Source of the DNA: JASHPR01 sp963729365
Lineage (GTDB): Bacteria; Actinomycetota; Actinomycetes; Streptosporangiales; Streptosporangiaceae
DNA length: 64,000 nucleotides
Reading direction: 5' to 3'
Assembly: GCA_963729365.1 (NCBI GenBank)
Contig: CAVSNQ010000001.1
Span: forward strand, 198,276 to 262,275
Below are positions 35,650-43,711 of the stretch, piece by piece (the stretch's first letter is position 1; the number at the start of each line of letters is the position of its first letter). The translations under genes were made by a program, and so were the position numbers. A model generated the notes under the pieces. It ran no database searches and had not been told where the DNA came from. It saw only the letters and a list, made by a program, of their open reading frames with translations.

Positions 35650-35682
35650 CTCGATAGTTTTCTATCGAGTGACTATTGTCAA
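35650..35682 (-). promoter_or_regulatory. Promoter and palindromic operator of the ArsR/MFS operon
   Basis: TTGACA (35677-35682, minus strand) is an exact -35 hexamer. A possible -10 (AACTAT) follows after 17 bases. CTCGATAG-TTTT-CTATCGAG (35650-35669) is a perfect 8-bp dyad that overlaps the -10 and ends three bases before the start codon, well placed for repression by the ArsR-type protein. Confidence 0.7.
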
Positions 35683-36041
35683 GAGATACCTCTCGAAGAA
35701 CGGTCGGCTGGCCTTCAGCACGCCGCACCGCCGGACCCGGCCACTGGTGGATGGCCAGCAAGGTAGAAACCTCGGTCGTGATGGGGCAGGTACTGTCAGG
35801 GCCGCGAGGAAGCGATGATCGAGGCACAAGTGGCTGGCGACAACCTGAAGATCGTGCTGACCGGCCGCGATAGCTGGCAGACTGCCACCCGGCCGCGCTA
35901 GACCCTGAACATAGCGCTCGACGATGTGGTGAGCGCCAAGGCGGGGCCGCCGAGGGAACTGGGCCTGCGCAACCGCACCAACGTCAGGGACGACAGCCGG
36001 GATTCGGGAGACCTCATCTGCGCGCGGCTGGGGCTCCGCCG
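35683..36041. other. Intergenic, possible degraded coding remnant
   Basis: No intact gene. A plus-strand frame from ATG 35815 reads MIEAQVAGDNLKIVLTGRD before a TAG at 35899-35901, and the same frame continues beyond it for about 45 codons. This may be a small gene broken by a nonsense mutation. I do not recognise the product. Confidence 0.3.
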
Positions 36042-36431
36042 CTAGTTCGATGCGTCAGAACCCTCCGGCTCGAACACCTGACGGATCTCGATCTCGCCCT
36101 CCGCGCCGTACTCGCCAGGGTAGATCCGGGAAAGCGCCTCGAACGGGGCACGCCTGGCCCATTCCACGGCCTCCTCCATCGACTTCACCTGGAGAATCCA
36201 GTAGCCCGCGGTCAGCTTCTTCGACTCGTCAAACGGCCCATTGATGACGGCGCGGCTCCCCCCGGAGAACTTGACACGCCTCCCCTTAGCGCTCGGAAGA
36301 AGCCCCGCGAGGTCGACGAGCACTCCGGCCTGCTTGAGCTCGTCGTTGTACCTGCCCATCGCGGCGAGCAGTTCCTCGCTAGGCACTGCACCCGGCTCCG
36401 GATCCCCCTTGATCATCAACATCACCCGCAT
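36042..36431 (-). CDS. YciI/DGPF-family protein
   Basis: 129 residues with the ferredoxin-like YCII fold. It begins MRVMLMIKGDPEPGA, has the family signature VINGPFDESKKLTAGYWILQV near residue 63 and MEEAVEWARRAPF after it. GGGAGGAGGCACG precedes the ATG. Family members often accompany ECF sigma factors or act as small enzymes of unknown reaction. No sigma factor is adjacent here. Confidence 0.88.
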   Translation of the reverse strand: MRVMLMIKGDPEPGAVPSEELLAAMGRYNDELKQAGVLVDLAGLLPSAKGRRVKFSGGSRAVINGPFDESKKLTAGYWILQVKSMEEAVEWARRAPFEALSRIYPGEYGAEGEIEIRQVFEPEGSDASN

Positions 36432-36514
36432 GTCGTGCCTCCTCCCTGTCCGAGCCGGGTCCCGGACGATCTCGACCGAGGGCGAACCCTTGCCGGGAAG
36501 CTCTCACAACCTTC

Positions 36515-36922
36515 TCACAGACTGACTGGACGCCATCTCCATGCATACCAGGCAATAACCGCCGTGGTGGCAACCATTATAATTGAGAAGAATGCATAAG
36601 CCAAAGTCGGCGTTTTAGTAAATAGCGTTACGAGCTGAACAACAGCCAAAAATATGCCTGCGATGATGTTCGCCCAGCGATTTGCTCGGTACTCTAGTAG
36701 CCGAGACAGGAGAATCATGGCTATCGAAATCTCAATCAATACGCCGGCGCCCAGCAAGAAGGCCTGGGTATAATGAACGGCCGGCTTGTGATTTATGAAT
36801 ACGCTATAATACAATGTAGTAATATCGATGTAGGCGGCGTTGAGCATATAGAATATCCAGAGCAGCGAGAGTCTTTCTTTCGCGCCGTTATTCGTTGCTG
36901 CGATTGGCATGGCGGTCGTCAT
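36515..36922 (-). CDS. Small four-helix membrane protein (DUF6326-like)
   Basis: 135 residues with four hydrophobic helices (LSLLWIFYMLNAAYIDI; AFLLGAGVLIEISIAMILLS; WANIIAGIFLAVVQLVTLF; FFSIIMVATTAVIAWYAW). The DNA here is clearly more AT-rich than its surroundings, so the gene was probably acquired from a lower-GC source. The size and layout match the DUF6326 group from memory; function unknown. Confidence 0.7.
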   Translation of the reverse strand: MTTAMPIAATNNGAKERLSLLWIFYMLNAAYIDITTLYYSVFINHKPAVHYTQAFLLGAGVLIEISIAMILLSRLLEYRANRWANIIAGIFLAVVQLVTLFTKTPTLAYAFFSIIMVATTAVIAWYAWRWRPVSL

Positions 36923-36949
36923 TTTGCTCTCCTCGGCTGGATTGATGAG

Positions 36950-37165
36950 TTATCGGGGAGGATCTCTTCGGGCCAGGCCTGGCGCGCCGCTGAAGGCACC
37001 CACGCCGCCCAGCAGCGCAGCCACGGTGGCGATCACCCAGCCACGTCTTCTGACCAGCATCGCGATCACCGCATACGACACGGCCAGGCCCCCGAGCGCG
37101 AGAACGGTCAGCGACCCCGACAGGTACAGCTGAGCTGAGTGGCCGGCGCCAGCCAGGGTTTTCAC
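36950..37165 (-). CDS. Small membrane protein, probably truncated (DUF6223-like)
   Basis: 71 residues: a short N-terminus, helix LYLSGSLTVLALGGLAVSYAVIAM, basic loop VRRRGWV and a second helix IATVAALLGGVGAFSG. It then stops after GLARRDPP. Relatives I recall are about 110 residues, so the C-terminus may be lost or out of frame. It stands upstream of the previous membrane protein on the same strand. Confidence 0.45.
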   Translation of the reverse strand: MKTLAGAGHSAQLYLSGSLTVLALGGLAVSYAVIAMLVRRRGWVIATVAALLGGVGAFSGAPGLARRDPPR

Positions 37166-37178
37166 GGGCCTTTACCCG

Positions 37179-37472
37179 GTGTCCGCGCGGGAACAGAATG
37201 AGCTGGTGAGGGTCGTGGCGACCCGGATCGAGCGGGACGGCACCATGCAGCGCCGCATGGTGGACACCGCCCACTGCAGCGACGGCTCCCAGTGGGAGGA
37301 TCTCGCCGCCCGCGCCCTGGCGGTCCCGCCACCGTATCGCCCAGTTCCCGGCGCCCCCGTCTACCACGTCGGCCTGGATGACGGCACTGTGGTGCTGGTC
37401 GCCGAGGACGATCTCTGCGGCCTGCTGCTGGATCTGGTCACCGCCGTGCTGGCGATGGGCGAGCCGCTGTGA
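37179..37472 (+). CDS. Conserved-looking hypothetical protein
   Basis: 97 residues from GTG 37179 (GTG 37206 is an alternative). It reads RIERDGTMQRRMVDTAHCSDGSQWEDL split by short loops, then PGAPVYHVGLDDGTVVLVAEDDL, an ordered alternation suggesting a small alpha/beta domain. It is divergent from the membrane protein at 36950. No known motif; similar small proteins occur in Streptomyces (from memory). Confidence 0.5.
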   Translation: MSAREQNELVRVVATRIERDGTMQRRMVDTAHCSDGSQWEDLAARALAVPPPYRPVPGAPVYHVGLDDGTVVLVAEDDLCGLLLDLVTAVLAMGEPL

Positions 37473-37963
37473 GCACGCCCGCAGGGTTTCGCCCATCGTT
37501 TGCAAAACCCTCCTCGGCCTCTCACAGTCGTCTCACAGACTGGCGGCACGGCACCGGACGCTGACGTGCTTGCCGCTGCTGGACTTCGCCAGATAGGTCA
37601 ACTTGGCGTGATCACCAGCCAACGCCAACGTGGTCACCAACGCGGCGAACTCTTCCGCCTCAACGGCCCGCGCAGTTGCCATGCGTCAGCATGGAACAGG
37701 CCGCCGACAATCAGGGCCCGACCGGCTTCCCGCCGGGCACCGCCTGCGCCGAAGGCTCCACGGTCGCCGGACCGGGCTGAATCACTGGCGCGCCGCCAGG
37801 CCACCACTGGCCACTGGCCCTGTGCGCTGGCGGATACGAGCGCGGCCCTGCCCGCCTGACGATCGCAGGTAAGCGGCCGCTGATCGGCGAGCACCGGGCG
37901 GACCAGCGATGGATGCCTCCCACGCCGCAGGCGGCTGATGCCGAACGTGAAAGGAGAAACTCG
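37473..37963. other. No intact gene; left copy of a 68-bp repeat
   Basis: The 490 bases between the hypothetical gene and the lipocalin-like gene contain no convincing frame. CTCACAGTCGTCTCACAGACTGGCGG near 37516-37545 is similar to ACAACCTTCTCACAGACTGACTGG at 36506-36530, hinting at a small duplicated segment. The 68-bp repeat at 37798-37865 is listed separately. Confidence 0.4.
37798..37865. repeat. 68-bp imperfect direct repeat, left copy (right copy 38413-38480)
   Basis: The two 68-base stretches align without gaps with 57 identities (about 84 percent); a core CTGGCGGATACGAGCGC is identical. They flank the lipocalin-like gene about 600 bases apart, and the right copy forms the end of its coding sequence. 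This suggests duplication or excision events around the gene. Confidence 0.7.
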
Positions 37964-38506
37964 ATGTCTGAGCAAGGCATTCGCGAGCAGCTGGCCGGGT
38001 GCTGGCGGCTCGTCGGGTACGAAGTGACCGCCGCCGAGGGCGGCGAGACCGATCGCCCGCTGGGCAATAACCCGCTGGGGACCATTCTGTACACGCCCGA
38101 CGGGTACATGTCCGCCCAGCTGGCCAGGCCGGGACCCTACGACCACGACGACCAGGAGCCAGACGCGTACTACATCGCGTACTCCGGTCCCTACGACGTC
38201 GACGAGCAGGCCGGGACCGTCGCCCACCAGGTACAGGTGTCGCTGATCCCGAGCTGGCTCGGCACCACCCAGATCCGACAGGTCCAGTTCCCCGAACGAG
38301 GCACGCTGGTGTTGTCCACCTCGGACCACAGCCCGCCCCGCGACGGCGTGAGGACCACGACAACGATCAGCTGGTCACGCCGGCCAGCCGACGTGCCGCT
38401 CGGTGCGCGGTCAGGCCAGCACTGGCCACCCGCACTGTTCACTGGCGGATACGAGCGCCGCCCTTCCCGCAGGACGATGGCCGGGATGCCCCGCATCACG
38501 ACCTAG
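37964..38506 (+). CDS. Lipocalin-like domain protein
   Basis: 180 residues from ATG 37964 with AAAGGAG upstream. Residues 1-135 match lipocalin-like (Lipocalin_5 type) proteins: IREQLAGCWRLVGYEVTA, NPLGTILYTPDGYMSAQLA, and GTVAHQVQVSLIPSW followed by RQVQF. The last 40 residues after SWSRRPADV are encoded partly by the 68-bp repeat and look like replaced sequence, so the original C-terminus may be lost. Function unknown; small hydrophobic ligand binding is the family expectation. Confidence 0.75.
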   Translation: MSEQGIREQLAGCWRLVGYEVTAAEGGETDRPLGNNPLGTILYTPDGYMSAQLARPGPYDHDDQEPDAYYIAYSGPYDVDEQAGTVAHQVQVSLIPSWLGTTQIRQVQFPERGTLVLSTSDHSPPRDGVRTTTTISWSRRPADVPLGARSGQHWPPALFTGGYERRPSRRTMAGMPRITT

Positions 38507-38517
38507 AGGAGAACGCC

Positions 38518-39320
38518 ACGTCCGACCCGTTGACTGCCGCCCTGCTGGGACACGACCCTGCGGCTCTCGCCGAGGATGTTTCCCTCGCCACGCCCCTCAC
38601 GTTGCCACGGATCACCGGCCGCGACGCGGTCGCCGCTGCTCTCGGGGCCTATGCGGAGGTAACCGGCGCGACCGACGCCGACCTTCGCCTCAAAGGAGAA
38701 GAGCTTGACGGGGCGTGTTCACGACCAGCGTTGACGAGCACACCGCGCAAGTGGTGGCCTTGGTAACCCACGACGCCCCCGGGCTGATCGCCACGATCGA
38801 CATCTACGGCCGGCCGTGGCCGTACATGGCCTTGATCCGAGACCGGATTGCCAAGGTCGACCCGAACCTCGCAAACCCAGACCTCGGCGCCTCCCCTTAC
38901 GTTCCTGAAGGGCCGGGAACGTCATGGACCGACGCTCCGGCCATCCCGCCATTCGCTGAGGACGTCACCCTCTTCTCGCCGTTTCTCACCGCCGAGCCCA
39001 CGGGCAAGTCTGTTACCGAGCGCATCCTGGCTGCGGCATCGCAGTGCTACAGCGAGCCGAGGTACCGCGCTGTGCTCCAAGCCGAGGGCCAGCCGGCGTT
39101 CGCAGCGGTCCTGGACGAAGTCGCCGCAGGCCACGTGGTGCAGGTCGTCGAAATCTTCACGCTCAACGCCCAGAGCGAGGTCAGCGAGGTCCGGATCTTC
39201 TGCCATCCGTGGCCGCTGATCGCCTATTACCGCAGATGCGCGTACGAGCTGGTCAAGGACTTCCTCGGCCCCGAGTTCTGGCAGGGCCCCGACCCGGAAG
39301 ATCCCCTGCCGATCCGATGA
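38518..39320 (+). pseudogene. SnoaL/NTF2-like double-domain protein, start codon lost and frameshifted
   Basis: GAGGAGAACGCC precedes ACG at 38518 where an ATG is expected (frame SDPLTAALLGHDPAALAEDV). The first NTF2-like half runs to LRLKGEELDGA near 38715. The frame then shifts, and VFTTSVDEHTAQVVALVTHD continues to the end at 39320 with a second domain (AAASQCYSEPRYRAVLQAEG, EVSEVRIFCHPWPLIAYYR). TTG 38530 might still initiate a short product. Two lesions make it a likely pseudogene. Confidence 0.65.
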
Positions 39321-39566
39321 GCTGCACCTGCATCTCGGACCGCGTGCAAGCCTTGAGGGGAAGGTTGCGCGGGTCCGGCCGTCCGGTGGCAGCCATGGCA
39401 GAGCTTCTCCGGCGCCATCGCGTCACTGGGCAAGCGGTCTGACGCCGCTCCCACGCGCCCGACGAAAAGTGGAGCATTACCGCTGGTCAGCGAGGTAGAT
39501 CGGATAAGACCGGTGTAAGACCGGCCCTGGGCTCCCAGAATCGGACATTAGGAGAGACCGGAGAGC

Positions 39567-39604
39567 AACGGCAGGTCACTAGGTTCCCTGTGACCTGCCG
39601 TTTT
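39567..39604 (+). terminator. Rho-independent terminator
   Basis: ACGGCAGGTCAC (39568-39579) pairs perfectly with GTGACCTGCCGT (39590-39601) around a 10-base loop, followed by TTTT. It ends just before the att copy at 39606 and would stop plus-strand transcription at the element boundary. Confidence 0.8.
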
Positions 39605-39605
39605 G

Positions 39606-39650
39606 TGGTCGGGGTGGCCGGATTTGAACCGGCGGCCTCTTCGTCCCGAA
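39606..39650 (-). other. att-like 3' half of tRNA-Pro(CGG), copy 2 (likely left end of the AICE)
   Basis: Identical in all 45 bases to 33325-33369, with different flanks on the right side. On the minus strand it reads from the anticodon loop to CCA without the 5' half. Genes to the right (DUF2637 protein, TraB, Xis) are typical AICE parts, so this is probably attL of that element. The intact tRNA-Pro should lie right of the window next to the integrase. Confidence 0.85.
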
Positions 39651-39814
39651 GCAATTCTGGCGGATATGCCCTGGTCTGGACTTAGCCGGGCCGGGGGCCT
39701 CTGACCCTCACCTGCGAAAACGCTCCGAGTGGGTCGCGGTGAGTCGGCAGGGGCCTGAGCACCTTGGCCCCCGTTTTGGCCCCCATGGCCCCCTCGGGCG
39801 GGACAGGGGTCACA

Positions 39815-40036
39815 ATGCCAATCAAGATCGACGAAGACTTCATGTGCCTGGAAGTCGACGGGGCCATCCTGGCGACTGCGAAGAGGCGGGCCGACGGCTG
39901 GTGGGAAGTCAGCTACTGGCCGCGGTTCTTTGACCGCAACCAGGCGATCACCGCCCTGACCATCATCGAACTCCTCGACAGCGGTCGCGACAGCAACGAT
40001 CGGGTTGTCCGCGCGCTCCGCGAGGAGTTGCGATGA
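39815..40036 (+). CDS. Small AICE-associated hypothetical protein
   Basis: 73 residues from ATG 39815 (GGACAGGGG upstream). It is compact and acidic: MPIKIDEDFMCLEVDGAIL, then RRADGWWEVSYWPRFFD and a C-terminal helix ITALTIIELLDSG. The stop overlaps the start of the DUF2637 gene (ATGA), so both are co-translated. Function unknown; context is conjugative spread. Confidence 0.65.
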   Translation: MPIKIDEDFMCLEVDGAILATAKRRADGWWEVSYWPRFFDRNQAITALTIIELLDSGRDSNDRVVRALREELR

Positions 40037-40623
40037 CGGACCGGCTCATCAGGATCACCACCGCGCTAGCTGTGGCCACCGTCGCCGCAGTAGCAGCGGT
40101 CATCTCCTACCGTCATGCCTACGAGCTGGTGAGCACGCACGGCGAGACCGGCGTGACCGCCCGGCTCGTCCCGTTCACGGTCGACGGCCTCATCCTGGCC
40201 GCGAGCATGCTCATCCTCGACGCGAACCGGCGCCACCAGCCCGTACCACCCCTGGCACGATGGTGTCTTGGTGCAGGCATCCTGGCCACGGTCGGCGCAA
40301 ACCTGGCGCACGGCCTCGGCCATGGACCCATAGGCGCCCTGGTCAGCGCCTGGCCTGCTCTGGCGTTGGCCGGTTCCTTCGAACTCTTGATGACGCTTAT
40401 CAGAACAGATCCTGGTGGTAGCGCCACGGATCGTCGCGCCGCCAACGTGGACCACGCCTCGCCGATCACGGACCAGGATGCGCCAGTTGCGTCGGCCGAA
40501 GTGTCAACAGTGGAACAGGCCGTATGTTCCTGGCACAAGGCTGGCCGCAGCCAGCGCGCCATCGCCCGCGACCTCAATCTCGACCGCCGCAGGGTCAAAC
40601 GCATCATCGACCAGGCTGCATAG
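40033..40623 (+). CDS. DUF2637 membrane protein with C-terminal helix-turn-helix (spread protein-like)
   Basis: 196 residues. Four membrane helices (TTALAVATVAAVAAVISYRHA; LVPFTVDGLILAASMLIL; CLGAGILATVGANLAHGLG; SAWPALALAGSFELLMTLI) form the DUF2637 part found in actinomycete plasmids and AICEs. The polar tail ends with HKAGRSQRAIARDLNLDRRR, a resolvase-like helix-turn-helix. Such proteins assist mycelial spreading after transfer or replication (family knowledge). Confidence 0.8.
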   Translation: MTDRLIRITTALAVATVAAVAAVISYRHAYELVSTHGETGVTARLVPFTVDGLILAASMLILDANRRHQPVPPLARWCLGAGILATVGANLAHGLGHGPIGALVSAWPALALAGSFELLMTLIRTDPGGSATDRRAANVDHASPITDQDAPVASAEVSTVEQAVCSWHKAGRSQRAIARDLNLDRRRVKRIIDQAA

Positions 40624-40816
40624 AAAGCTCATAGCAGAGCGCGCGCTCCGAACCTGACCTCGAGCGTGTCCTCACGCAGGGCGAAACAGTTGCCGCTGTT
40701 TCAGCGCACTCCAGCCCGTCGTTGGACTCGGCGGAGTCGATCGCAGCTGTGAGCCGTTATCCATAGAAGCTCTACGAGGTCGTGTAGCACGTCGACCAGC
40801 GTGGCATCATGGCGTT

Positions 40817-41032
40817 ATGACTGATCAGGCTAGCCCCAAGGCCCGCTTCGATCACCCTCCGGCAGTGGACATACCCGAACCTACAGGACTTACCGATGCA
40901 GTCCTTGAGGCCAACCGCATGAGGGAGATGCGACTCGCGGAACTTCAGGCCTTCGTCGCTGACCTGGCCGCTGAGCAAGGGCCTGTGACGGAGGACGAGC
41001 TAAAAGCTGTCCGCGACGAGTGGCTGGCTTAG
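40817..41032 (+). CDS. Type II antitoxin (VapB-like)
   Basis: 71 residues, acidic and helical: LTDAVLEANRMREMRLAELQ then AAEQGPVTEDELKAVRDEWL. The end overlaps the start of a PIN-domain toxin by 13 bases, which is the usual antitoxin-toxin order. The N-terminus lacks an obvious ribbon-helix-helix, so the DNA-binding type is unclear. Assignment rests on position and size. Confidence 0.7.
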   Translation: MTDQASPKARFDHPPAVDIPEPTGLTDAVLEANRMREMRLAELQAFVADLAAEQGPVTEDELKAVRDEWLA

Positions 41033-41403
41033 TTCTCGACACCGGGGCTCTAGTTGCGATAGAGCGCCGCAGTCGACGTATCCAGGTAATCCTTACCGCA
41101 GCCGCCAAGGACGGGATCCTTCCCATTGTCCCAACCCAAGTGATAGCGCAGTATTGGCGTGGCGGTGCTGGGCACCAAGCAGTAGTCGCTAAGTTCTTGC
41201 ACGGCTGCCAAATCGAGCATCTGGACCTAGTGCGGGCAAAGCAAGCTGGTGAATTGCGCGGACACAGCTGCACATCCGACGAAACGGACGCTGTAGTTGC
41301 GCTGATAGCACATGAATGCGGCGCTGTCGTTACGAGTGATCAGCACGATATCATGAAGCTCCTGAGAGAACTTCACTCGACTGCACGGATTCTACATGTC
41401 TAA
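41020..41403 (+). CDS. vapC: PIN-domain toxin (VapC-like ribonuclease)
   Basis: 127 residues from a GTG start overlapping the antitoxin gene. The PIN acidic residues are visible: Asp7 in GLVLDTGALVAIE, Glu/Asp in SDETDAVVALIAHE, and Asp in VVTSDQHDIMKLL. VapC toxins cleave tRNA or rRNA when freed from antitoxin. In the element it probably serves as maintenance (addiction) or defence function. Confidence 0.85.
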   Translation: MAGLVLDTGALVAIERRSRRIQVILTAAAKDGILPIVPTQVIAQYWRGGAGHQAVVAKFLHGCQIEHLDLVRAKQAGELRGHSCTSDETDAVVALIAHECGAVVTSDQHDIMKLLRELHSTARILHV

Positions 41404-41806
41404 CGAGAGATCAGATAGCAGTTCAAGTTATCCAGACGACCCCAGTTCTCCATTGCGTGCGCTAGCTTCCTTTTGCGACCAAGCCTGCGCCGCAGTGACA
41501 ACCTCACACGCGGTATCAGATGAGTTCATTCGCCTGGCTAAGGCTCATGCAGATATAGAAGTGCAAAGCAATGTTCAAGTTCATGAAGAGGCCATTAATG
41601 CGATTGCTTCAGCGTTTAAATATACTCTGAAGGTTCAGCGCGAAATCCGGTCGCGACTGCGCGATGCCTTTGCGCCAATGGTGACTTTTGCGGACGGCCG
41701 GCAGTATCCGCCGCTGATCGGCGATCTATCCGAAAGCGTGATCTACACTTGGACCGAAATTACGGCGCAAGTGGATCATCCAGGCGCCCGCCTCAAGGCT
41801 AAATGA
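41396..41806 (+). CDS. Hypothetical protein
   Basis: 136 residues, start overlapping the vapC stop. Predominantly helical (FIRLAKAHADIEVQSNVQVH; INAIASAFKYTLKVQREIRS) with a Ser/Asp-rich first 20 residues. GC content falls from here to about 43.2 kb, so it likely arrived together with the next gene. I do not recognise the family. Confidence 0.5.
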   Translation: MSNERSDSSSSYPDDPSSPLRALASFCDQACAAVTTSHAVSDEFIRLAKAHADIEVQSNVQVHEEAINAIASAFKYTLKVQREIRSRLRDAFAPMVTFADGRQYPPLIGDLSESVIYTWTEITAQVDHPGARLKAK

Positions 41807-41870
41807 TCTCCTCTTTGCACGAGGTGGTCTAAATGCTGGATCATATGCGCGATCAGCAATCGATAGCTAT

Positions 41871-43163
41871 TTGGCTCTTAGGACGACTGGATGGACAGCG
41901 CTTGAGATCACCCATGGCCTGCTTAGGGCACTTCAGTTGTCGCAAGGCTTGCGCGACGAAGAGAGAACGGAACGAACGATAGCTAGCGTGATGGATCACT
42001 ACTGGGAGAATATCAACAGTAATGCACCACCCGGCATAACGATCCCGCTGATAGAGAGTATCTTCGATTTTGCTAACCTGAATAGCCAAGTGGACCGTAT
42101 GATTTCTGCTGCCAGGCAGCGGTATCAAGATCCACACATTGAAGATCAGCTCATTAACTGGCAAGTAAAGCGCACCAAGGACCCGACGCGTAAGCAAGAC
42201 TATGCTCGTGAACGCGTAAGAGTCTGGCTAGACGCAGCTGTTAATGCGGCGCCGCTCGTGCGAGTTATGTATCTTGAGACTGCGGCACGGTATGTAGACG
42301 ATGTTAATGATTTTGAGCTAAAGCAAGATGTAAGGCGGTTGCTCCAGAACGCGGGCAAAGAAGATCTGGGCCTGAAGACGAACGTTAGCACTGTGAGTTT
42401 TTCTCAAGATGAAGTTGATCGCTATATAGCGCAATTCGTGGAACCGCCTGATTGGCAAGGCGCCCTAGAGTTGTTCTCGCGACACCCGCCGCCCACGGGG
42501 GACTACGAGGAGAATACCCGCCTTGCGAGGGAAATTGATGCTGCCGCACCTCTTCAGGCAACAATTTCTCGGGTGCGCGTCGGTGGTGATGGATTGCCTC
42601 GGTGGCATCCAATTACAGAGGAGGATCGCGAGGATGCTCGCCTTGCGCGTATAGAAGAATTTCAAGCAACGCTCAGAGGCAGCCTTCTTGCCCAGGTTCT
42701 CCGCAGAATTGGTGAGCATTACTCTAGGCCAGATCGAGATGCGCTGATAGAGTACTTCTCGGCACGTCCAACGCTTGCGCCTGGAACTGCTGAACAACTC
42801 GGAACAGCGGTAGATCTGTTTTGGAAAGGTGAAGAAGACGCAGCGCTGTACATCGCGGTTTGGCTTATTGAGCCGCTACTGCGTAGTCTACTTCTGCAAA
42901 GCAACAAAGGCATCTATTCTGTGCAAAGACACCAGAGGCCCGGGCAATATCCAGGACTCGGCTTCCTTCTATCCGAGCTTAGGGAGCTTGGTTTCAACGT
43001 GTCATGGTACAGATATTTGTGGACAGTGTTTGCTAGTCCAGTTGGGCTTAACCTAAGGAATGAAATTGCGCACGGATTCCCTAGCCAATTGGGAACCAGT
43101 CCTGCTGCACTTGCTATCCACGCCTCGTGCTTTCTGACGACGGTTCGTGTCACAAACGGCTGA
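41871..43163 (+). CDS. HEPN-like (DUF4209-type) protein with RNEIAHG motif
   Basis: 430 residues from TTG 41871; the frame is open further upstream without ATG, so the start is uncertain. It is helical throughout. Near the C-terminus NLRNEIAHGF is the HEPN Rx4H motif (metal-independent RNase in many toxins), preceded by a long helix WLIEPLLRSLLLQSNKG. The DNA is markedly less GC-rich than the host average, which points to recent acquisition. Abortive-infection-type RNase is a reasonable guess, not shown. Confidence 0.6.
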   Translation: MALRTTGWTALEITHGLLRALQLSQGLRDEERTERTIASVMDHYWENINSNAPPGITIPLIESIFDFANLNSQVDRMISAARQRYQDPHIEDQLINWQVKRTKDPTRKQDYARERVRVWLDAAVNAAPLVRVMYLETAARYVDDVNDFELKQDVRRLLQNAGKEDLGLKTNVSTVSFSQDEVDRYIAQFVEPPDWQGALELFSRHPPPTGDYEENTRLAREIDAAAPLQATISRVRVGGDGLPRWHPITEEDREDARLARIEEFQATLRGSLLAQVLRRIGEHYSRPDRDALIEYFSARPTLAPGTAEQLGTAVDLFWKGEEDAALYIAVWLIEPLLRSLLLQSNKGIYSVQRHQRPGQYPGLGFLLSELRELGFNVSWYRYLWTVFASPVGLNLRNEIAHGFPSQLGTSPAALAIHASCFLTTVRVTNG

Positions 43164-43349
43164 TCTCGAAGGTTTACCGAAACAATCGGCTTCTGAACTC
43201 TTCTCAGGTGAAGGCGAGGTGTAACCACCTCTGTACGGAGTGCCGCTGCCCCGGCACGCTCCAGCCAACCCAGATGCCAGCAGCACGGCTACACAGCTGA
43301 GCTGCCGCTTCAGTTCGAGCGGAAGTCTCCGCGGAGGCTACGCCCAGGA

Positions 43350-43688
43350 ATGTTTACCTACGTGGCCGCGATCAAATTGACACCAATCAGCCAGCTCAGG
43401 AGCACGCTCGCTGCAGAGCTCCCGCCCGGCGACCTGGACAATCGCGGCCGGGCCCGGCCCGGCTACCGGCAGGCCGAGGACCGGTTCAAGGCCGCATCGG
43501 GCGACGCGACACTCCACCAGCTGCGGCACAGCGCCCTCACGCACGCCGCCGAGGACGGCACGTCGACCCCGATGCTCATGGCGAGGTCCGGTCACACGTC
43601 GGTGCGCAGCCTGGTCAAGTACGCCCGGGTCTCGGCCGAGGCGCTGCGGGCCCACCAGGCCGCTACCGACCCGGCGAGGAGGCGGTAG
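43350..43688 (+). pseudogene. C-terminal fragment of a tyrosine recombinase (integrase)
   Basis: From about 43460 the frame encodes the end of a phage-type integrase: TLHQLRHSALTHAAEDG with the catalytic Arg, then MARSGHTSVRSLVKYARVS with the later His and the Tyr region. The N-terminal arm and core domains are missing, and residues 1-35 do not fit the family. It is a leftover from an earlier element integrated at or near this place. Confidence 0.7.
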
Positions 43689-43711
43689 CGCTCACCAGAC
43701 CTCGGCACCGC

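Noticed and set aside
39567..39604. Terminator for a minus-strand tRNA-Pro transcript
   Set aside because: The U tract follows the hairpin only on the plus strand, and the adjacent tRNA copy is incomplete.
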